Assembly (NCBI GenBank): GCA_020746995.1
Contig: JAGPXD010000002.1
Location: forward strand, 7,378,001-7,442,000
Direction: 5' to 3'
DNA from: Plectosphaerella cucumerina
Lineage: Eukaryota; Ascomycota; Sordariomycetes; Glomerellales; Plectosphaerellaceae
DNA length: 64,000 bases
In this document: positions 58,242-64,000 of the stretch, piece after piece
How positions within the stretch are numbered: position 1 is the first letter of the stretch
How the letters are laid out: each line of letters begins with the position of its first letter
The notes under the pieces: generated by a model
What the model was told of the DNA's origin: nothing
Databases searched by the model: none
What the model saw: the letters and a program-made list of their open reading frames with translations, nothing else
Program-made: the position numbers and the translations under genes

Positions 58242-60083
58242 TTACCGAGCAGAAGTCCAGACGAATTGTGGATGGTTCCTGAAGAAATCAGGTGCCAGTT
58301 TCCACCGTCCCAGGTTGGACAGGTCCCTCCTGAGTAGCGGCAAATTGGACTCTGACCATTCGTACGTGGTGTGCATATTGACCCGGAGGTATCTGCCAAT
58401 ATCCTCGACGCAGCTGAAGGCCTCTGGCATGTTGGTAAGGGACAGCTTGATAAGCTCGTCTCGCAGGTCGGGCCTTGAAAAATAACAAATTAGCTTTTGG
58501 CCCTCTGTAGTAATTTGTAGCCCTTAAACCCACCAGGGGATCTGGTCAAAAAGAAAGTGATGCTCAATTTCGAGTTGCAACTTTGTCGGCCGGAGCCATG
58601 ATGGCAATTCGCGGTATGTTGGCTCGTCCAGAACAGCCTGCCACTGTGAAACCCCAAAAAAGGGGTATTTGGTCAGCCTTGAAACCGCACAAGCGGAGAA
58701 ACATGACTCGTCCACAACTTACCCTGAACAACAAGTACAAGATCCAGTAGGCGGCGAAATATTCTGCTGTCATGTTGGCCTTTAGCATGGGGTCTGCAAA
58801 GACTTTGATCTCGCGTGACAGAGGGTTCGGCGTGTCCTTGGCCACAAAATCTCGGAGTGTCGGGGGTCCCAGCTCGTTCATGTGTGTGCGGGCAATATGC
58901 AGCATACCGTGCATTTCCACGTCGTGACCGGGAGGCGGAAGGGGCACGCGTGGAGGGATGGCGTAGTGATGTCTGGTGAAGTGGACGCTCGACATGCTCG
59001 TGAACATCGTGTCCCACTGGCGAGGGTCTGCCTGGCCGAAGAGCTGGACTAGGTTGCATAGGGTGCCCGAAGACGTCGGCGAGCGTGCTCCCTGGCGTTG
59101 CTGTTGGTATTGTTGAGACGAAGGGCCTGTCTGTCCATACCCAAAGGGCGGAGGTGATCGAGAGACTAGCTGACGTTTTCGCCGGGTCCAGGAGCAGAGC
59201 TAGGCGCGGCAGATCGTTGGCTGGGCAGGCTGCCTGCACCAAGAGACCAAGGCATCGACGTTGCCTCCTGTGGTCTTTGTCCGGGGCCATCGTGATACTG
59301 GCTTTTCTGGGCATCAAGAGATGGATCGAGCCACCAGTTCGATGCCTGATCGAGGTCGGGTTCGGGAGTCGAGAATCCGTGTGATTGTGACGAGAGGATA
59401 GAGCCAGGGCCGCCCGTGGTCGTGCCGTACGCAGAAGTGGCCTGCAGGGGGGCAGATGACACCCCAAAGGATTCGGAGGCCTGTTGGGCAGGCAGCAGGT
59501 CGGAAAAGGGTCCCAAGCCGAAAATGCCTGCCGAAGGTTTTGCTGTGGCCACGTCGCCGCCGCTGCCCAACAAGCCCTCAACCTCGTTGCTGCCGGAGGC
59601 GGCCCCCTCCTCCACGGCCGCGAGGGCGCTTGGACGGGCAGATTCTGAGCCAGAAACGCCTGGAACATCTGAACCAGCCGCTGTAGAGGCGCCTGGCTCT
59701 CCCTTTGTTCCCAGCAGCTCGCGGATACCACCGAGCATTGAATTTGTTCGTTCGAGCTGTTGAGTCAGGATATGGCGTGAGCATGTGTCAACGAGTCTAA
59801 GCCCCTGCTCCCCGCAGGAAAGATGACGATAGGGATGGAAAGAAAGGGGACCACATACCTCTTTCCGCAGACGAGTATTCTCAGAGACAATCTGCGCCAT
59901 CTGGGACTCGCCACCGTCCTTGAAAAGCCGGAGTTGGGCCTCTAGGTCGCTAATGTAGTCTTTTCGTCGCTGGCGGTGCCGCTGCTGGGCGACCCGGTCG
60001 CTGTACCGTTTTTTCTCGGCTCTCACAGCGCTGGTCTCGACAGGCTCGCCCGTCTCGTCCTCATGGTTCGAGTTGGAAGACAT
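58242..60083 (-). CDS. bZIP transcription factor with DUF3425-like C-terminus
   Basis: Exon 1 (about 59859-60083) encodes the basic region and start of the zipper: KKRYSDRVAQQRHRQRRKDY, then SDLEAQL with heptad leucines. A 102-nt intron leads to a Ser/Gly/Ala-rich middle exon. The later part (about 58723 to 59155, then 58534-58643 and 58242-58473) has the pattern of fungal bZIP-DUF3425 proteins: ARTHMNELGPPTLRDFV, a Trp-rich helix, and an end with the Pro-Trp motif QIPWPDLRDELIK. The junction near 59160 is uncertain: the middle exon's frame ends at TAG at 59166 and the next coding frame differs, so a short intron or a frameshift must lie there. Such factors often respond to stress or regulate secondary metabolism. 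Confidence 0.75.
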
Positions 60084-62065
60084 TATTTGCCTGCGAAGCG
60101 GTTGCTTTCTTGTGATGCCAGTGAGGCGATGGTTTGCTGTTTGAGTTCAGAGTTCAGATTCTTGGTGTGCTGGAGAAGGGTCGAGGAGCAAGAGGCGAGC
60201 AGTGAACACTGCATTCGGCGGCTCAATGTTGGTTAAAGGTTCCAAGGCTGAGAGGCATACGCCTCGACAGGGTTTCATTCGTTCTTGTACCTAAGCATGT
60301 GACCGGTCGGTAGGCAGCCCGGTAGAGGGGATTGGGACAGGCGCTTTTGGTCCTCCTCCTACTCCTCCTGGATTGACGCTAACGTCTGACCCTTGCCGGC
60401 TCTTGGGGGCTGGTGGGGAAGCTACTTGATGGCATGGGCCCCCCCGAAAGACGCCATCACAGAGATGTCTGTCTACCTGGGATCCCGGATCCAGATGAGA
60501 CAGGGCAAGTTGAACCGCGCTCTCGGACGGAGCCCGGTCGATATGTCACGGGCCCAGGCTCAGAAGTTCCGCATGTCGTTCGCGGTCCAGTGCACGGCCA
60601 TTGCCCGCTGACTGGCTGGGCCGGTCCGGGCTCCTGGGGTTACTCATGATTCCTTGTGATCGGAGCAGTGCTTCAGTGGACGCAATGGAGTCGGGGACAG
60701 AAGTAACACCGGATGACCATGATTGCAAGACCCAGAGGAGCGGGCCATGATGCCCATGACATCGTTGAAAGCCGTTTGTCGAGGCTTGACTGGCAGCACA
60801 CCCGTGGACATTTTTTGCAGTCGCACAAACCGTCAAAACCTCGTTCCAACGACGGCGAATTCCGGCCCGGAGCTGTGGCCGAAGATGAGCGGTGTAACAG
60901 AGGAAGTCGCGTGGTCACTGATGTAAGTATGGTATGTAGATTTTAGGCTCGGAGGAAACAGAGGCTGGATGGGATGGACCCGCGAGGTCAAAGCTAGAAG
61001 CGTGTGGCAGAAGAATTGCAGTGTCAAGAGCGGAGAACCTTGATCGGGAAACGACACTGAAAGACCCCCTTGGGCATAGTTCCGTAACTCCTGTGCAGGA
61101 CGTCTAGATTGGCAATTTCCAGCTGCCATTTCACTGCCTTCATTTCGATACAAGTTGGATTAATACCACACCACCAAAACACTTTTTACTACATAACATC
61201 ACCAGATCTATCGCATGCAACCGCAGCCCCAACAGCCATCTTAAGAGCAGTACTCATAGGGGTTCGAGACAGCAGTGAACATCGCAGGTCGCCGTACAAG
61301 ATGCCGAGTTCTGCTGAGTGACTTCCGACATCATGGCAAGAGAACTTGACTGCATTGTGATCTAGCGCCCAGGATCTACGGATTTAGCGCCCAGGAGTTA
61401 CGGAATTACACCCAGAAGTTACGGGCCCTCCGGGAAACTTGCGTGAAAGGCGTAGAGGTGTAGATGGACCCACAGTTTCAACTAAGTTCCGTTGCACCGT
61501 GGCCGTTGGGCGATGCGGCAGGCAGCTTCCAATAGGTAGGTATGGTGGGCACGAAAGGCTGTGCTGGTGGATGTGGCAGGCGCGATAGACATGAGTCGTG
61601 ACATGGCCCGAGCGTTCTGCGGGCCGAGTCGCTAGCATCAGCCAAACAGCGCGCGTCCATTTCCCTCGACCGTCTCCACTCCTGCCCTTGCCCCGTGCAG
61701 CAAGACCCCCCCAAGCCCCCCTCGACAGAGAGACAGACACCAGGAAGGAGCAAGCGACACAACGCACCACCACCCTCCTTTGCACAGGCTGTTGCATCGA
61801 TCCGCACAGCTCCACGATAGAGCCTCACGCTCCAGCCACCGAGCCATCCCACTCTGGCCTTCGACGTCCGTCCTTCCATTTGCCAGACATCACCGAGTCC
61901 GAGTCGAGTGACGGTCCCGGCCCCGGCGCCCCCAACCCATCCCCGCGGCCTCGTCCACCCGGCCGCGTCTCCGACGACGCCTGACGCCCGTCGACGCGGC
62001 GACCGAGTCCGAGCCACGCGTCACGTCCCGACATCGCCCTCGAATCGCCTCGCGCACCCGCAGCC
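60084..62065. other. Intergenic, divergent promoters and a putative short mobile element
   Basis: About 2 kb between the bZIP and FAR1-like genes. It contains the putative element at 61078-61425. Frames on both strands (for example about 61478-62017 -) are short or GC-driven with no recognised domain. Confidence 0.5.
61078..61425. mobile_element. Putative MITE-like element with inverted end repeats
   Basis: A 16-bp word agttccgtaactcctg (61078-61093) and caggagttacggaatt (61392-61407) form an inverted repeat with one mismatch, about 300 bp apart. At the right end three related units follow in tandem: 61363-61384, 61385-61407 and 61408-61425, sharing cgcccagga and ttacgg. No coding sequence lies between. 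This is the layout of a short non-autonomous DNA transposon with subterminal repeats, but no target duplication was identified and the family is unknown. Confidence 0.4.
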
Positions 62066-63520
62066 ATGTTCGGCATCCTGGGGTCCATCGACATTGGCTC
62101 CGGCCAGCAGTTCGAGTCCTTTGACGACCTGTTCAAGGATCTCAAGGCTCACATGTCCAAGAATGGCTACAAGGTCGTCAAGTCGCGCACCCATCGCAAC
62201 AAGGTCGCCGGGAACTACGAAAAGGGCAGCGAGGTCGTCCGTTGCGATCTTGTCTGTGACCGCGGCGGCCAGCCATACAAGTGCACCGCTACTCAGCTCA
62301 AGACGACGACCAAGAAGACAAACTGTCCATGGCGAGCAAAGGCCGTCAACCGAAAGACGCTGGGCGCCTGGGTCCTGACCGTCATCTGCGACCAACACAA
62401 CCACGAGCCCAGAACCCCTGAGCCGCCAACCGACGAGGAGGATGCCGACGCCGACGGAGATGCCGAGGTCGACACCACCCAAGGCATGTCCATGTCCATG
62501 TCCATGGTCGGCGCGCCGGTTCAGCACGCGAATGCGCATGCGCAAGCTTCGGCGGCCGCTGACTCCTCAGCAGTCGAGCCCGACATCGCCCCAGCCGCCG
62601 ACGCCGACACGAGCGCCGCTTTGGCCGTAGCCGGCGTGAATCCTGCCACGATCCGGCTGACGGGCGAGACCTTTCACCAGTACAAGGGCGAGTATCGACG
62701 CATGACGAAACCCGAACGCGTCGGGATCCTCGCCCAGATGCAGTTGCGCATCGCCGCCATATACGCCGTCGAGAACGAGGACCTGCAGCGTCAGGAGAGA
62801 CAGGCGCGCCAGGAGCGCAAGCACCAAGAGATAGAGGAGAACAACCGGCGTCGTGCTGTCGAGCAGCAGCAGCAACAGCAGCAACAACAAGCACAACAGC
62901 AGCAACACCAACAAGCGCAGCAACAGCAGCAACAGGTGCAACAGCAACAGCAAGTACAAGCACAGCAGGCTCATCAACAGGCCCAGCAGCAGCAAGTGCA
63001 ACAACAGCAACAGCAGCACCAACAACAAGTCCAGGTGCAGCAGCACCAGCATCCACACCAGCACCCTCAACACCAGGGGCTGCCACAGCAACATCATCAA
63101 CACCAACAGCACGCGCACCAGCAGGTAGCGCAGCACCACCAGATGGCCCAGTTCGCCCCCATGGGTGCCGGCGGCGCTAAGCACCCCTTCCAGCAGACGG
63201 CCGAGGAGGAGCAAGCGCAGGCGCAGGAGCGGCGCCGCCACATGAGCCAACTGGCGCGAGACCACATGGGCACGCCTGTCCAGCAGTCGCCCATGCAGAC
63301 GCCGATGCAGCAAATGCAGCAGGCGGCCGTCCAACAAACACCCGTCCCCGTCCCTCAATTCGGCATGCAGCCGGGCCCCGGGGCGCAGAACATCTTCCGG
63401 CACTATGCCAACACGCCGCAGCAGGGGCCATCGCCTAACCAGACGGTGACCCCCGTGAGCGTGCCCAAGCGGCGCGGGAGACCCCCGAAGAGCGCGGCCA
63501 AGAACGCCAACGGGGTGTAA
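62066..63520 (+). CDS. FAR1-like DNA-binding protein with Gln-rich tract and AT-hook
   Basis: Intronless, 484 aa. The N-terminal about 115 residues resemble the FAR1/WRKY-GCM1-type zinc domain: FDDLFKDLKAHMSKNGY, then CDLVCDRGG, then KKTNCPWRAKA, then VICDQHNHEP, which supplies the Cys/His ligands. A variable Asp/Ala-rich linker follows. A long Gln/His-rich region runs at about residues 265-365. Near the C-terminus KRRGRPPK is an AT-hook. FAR1 domains are related to the DNA-binding part of Mutator-like transposases, and in fungi many such proteins are free-standing. The gene has no transposase catalytic domain, so it looks like a regulator, either domesticated or ancestral. Confidence 0.8.
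   Translation: MFGILGSIDIGSGQQFESFDDLFKDLKAHMSKNGYKVVKSRTHRNKVAGNYEKGSEVVRCDLVCDRGGQPYKCTATQLKTTTKKTNCPWRAKAVNRKTLGAWVLTVICDQHNHEPRTPEPPTDEEDADADGDAEVDTTQGMSMSMSMVGAPVQHANAHAQASAAADSSAVEPDIAPAADADTSAALAVAGVNPATIRLTGETFHQYKGEYRRMTKPERVGILAQMQLRIAAIYAVENEDLQRQERQARQERKHQEIEENNRRRAVEQQQQQQQQQAQQQQHQQAQQQQQQVQQQQQVQAQQAHQQAQQQQVQQQQQQHQQQVQVQQHQHPHQHPQHQGLPQQHHQHQQHAHQQVAQHHQMAQFAPMGAGGAKHPFQQTAEEEQAQAQERRRHMSQLARDHMGTPVQQSPMQTPMQQMQQAAVQQTPVPVPQFGMQPGPGAQNIFRHYANTPQQGPSPNQTVTPVSVPKRRGRPPKSAAKNANGV
62862..63150. repeat. CAG/CAA-rich polyglutamine tract
   Basis: A long imperfect trinucleotide repeat within the FAR1-like gene encodes Gln runs broken by His, Ala and Val. Its length probably varies between strains. 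Confidence 0.85.
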
Positions 63521-64000
63521 CAACACACAACGACCGCGGCGGCAGTCGATCGTCGCGGCGTATTGGGATTTCGGCGTTGATCTGGGGGGCAGCGTCATTG
63601 CATCGGGTCATGTCATACACGAGCGGAACCTCGAATCCAATGTGCCGGCCACGGATATGGACCGGAAAGTATACAGTACACGGTATCGGAGAGCTCATGG
63701 TCACGGGCTTGGAGGGATGGTAAAGGATCTCAAATATCAAAACGATGAGAGGTCTCCCTTAGCAGATGCTGCTGTATTTAAAACGCTATGCTGTTAGTGC
63801 AACCGACCCCGCGATTGGGAGCATCCTGTTCCCTGTCACTTTTTCCAATGTGGAGTCGGAAAGCCGAGATCCTCGAAAATAATTCCAGGGGCCCCGCTAA
63901 AAAGTATCCCGCCAGAACCTCACTTTTGGCCCAGGCTTCGCGCAAGATCTGTCTGTCGCTCGTTTCGCATTCCCTACCAGGTCACAGCCAAATCTCAGAC
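63521..64000. other. 3' flank of the FAR1-like gene, no gene recognised
   Basis: About 480 bp up to the edge of the window. It shows only a short antisense frame without recognisable features. Confidence 0.5.

Noticed and set aside
62567..63598. 343-codon minus-strand Leu-rich frame
   Set aside because: Antisense of the CAG-rich polyglutamine tract, which reads as Leu runs.
1..64000. Search for CRISPR arrays, bacterial-type operons or phage genes
   Set aside because: The window is eukaryotic, with spliced genes and no spaced direct-repeat array.

Overview
The window is nuclear DNA of a filamentous ascomycete (Pezizomycotina, most likely a Sordariomycete). Most genes are split by short introns of about 45-100 nt with GTRNGT donors and CAG/TAG acceptors. 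Exons are GC-rich with C-ending codons. The families are typical of these fungi: HET-domain protein, Zn2Cys6 factor, family 3 pectate lyase, bZIP factor with a DUF3425-like tail, ABCC pump and ACS-type MFS carriers. The species cannot be named from sequence alone. Exon junctions were placed by eye from splice motifs and reading phase. For most genes the summed exons give an intact frame.

Layout. 0-11 kb: a partial metallo-beta-lactamase-fold gene (-), a cytochrome P450 (-), 3.8 kb without a recognisable gene, an Upc2-like Zn2Cys6 regulator (+), and a dynamin-family GTPase (-). 11-15 kb: a divergent housekeeping pair, SVP26/Erv26-like ER-Golgi cargo receptor (-) and BUD23 rRNA methyltransferase (+). 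15-24 kb: two unknown membrane proteins, a secreted pectate lyase (+) and a secreted protein of unknown function (-). 24-33.5 kb: a cluster of an HSPA12/Hsp70-like ATPase (-), a P-loop GTPase with a hydrophobic tail (+), a disordered/coiled-coil protein (+) and a HET-domain protein (-). 36-46 kb: an acetoacetate-decarboxylase-like protein (+), the meiotic MutS homologue MSH4 (-) and a full ABCC transporter (+). 46-55 kb: an intact MFS carrier (+) convergent with a secreted heme peroxidase (-), a second MFS gene with its frame broken near its end, and a beta-lactamase-like hydrolase with a frameshift. 55-64 kb: three transcription-factor genes, namely a TALE homeobox + C2H2 protein (+), a bZIP protein (-) and a FAR1-like protein with a long Gln-rich tract and an AT-hook (+). 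A putative small MITE-like element lies between the last two.

Working together. The pectate lyase, secreted unknown protein, peroxidase, MFS carriers and ABC pump fit a plant- or litter-associated life style: wall degradation, oxidative chemistry, uptake and efflux. The most system-like group is the 24-33.5 kb cluster, where a chaperone-like ATPase, a GTPase with a possible membrane anchor and a HET-domain cell-death-type protein sit together. A shared role there is inference. Two genes (second MFS, beta-lactamase-like) appear damaged and are neighbours, which may mark a decaying accessory segment.
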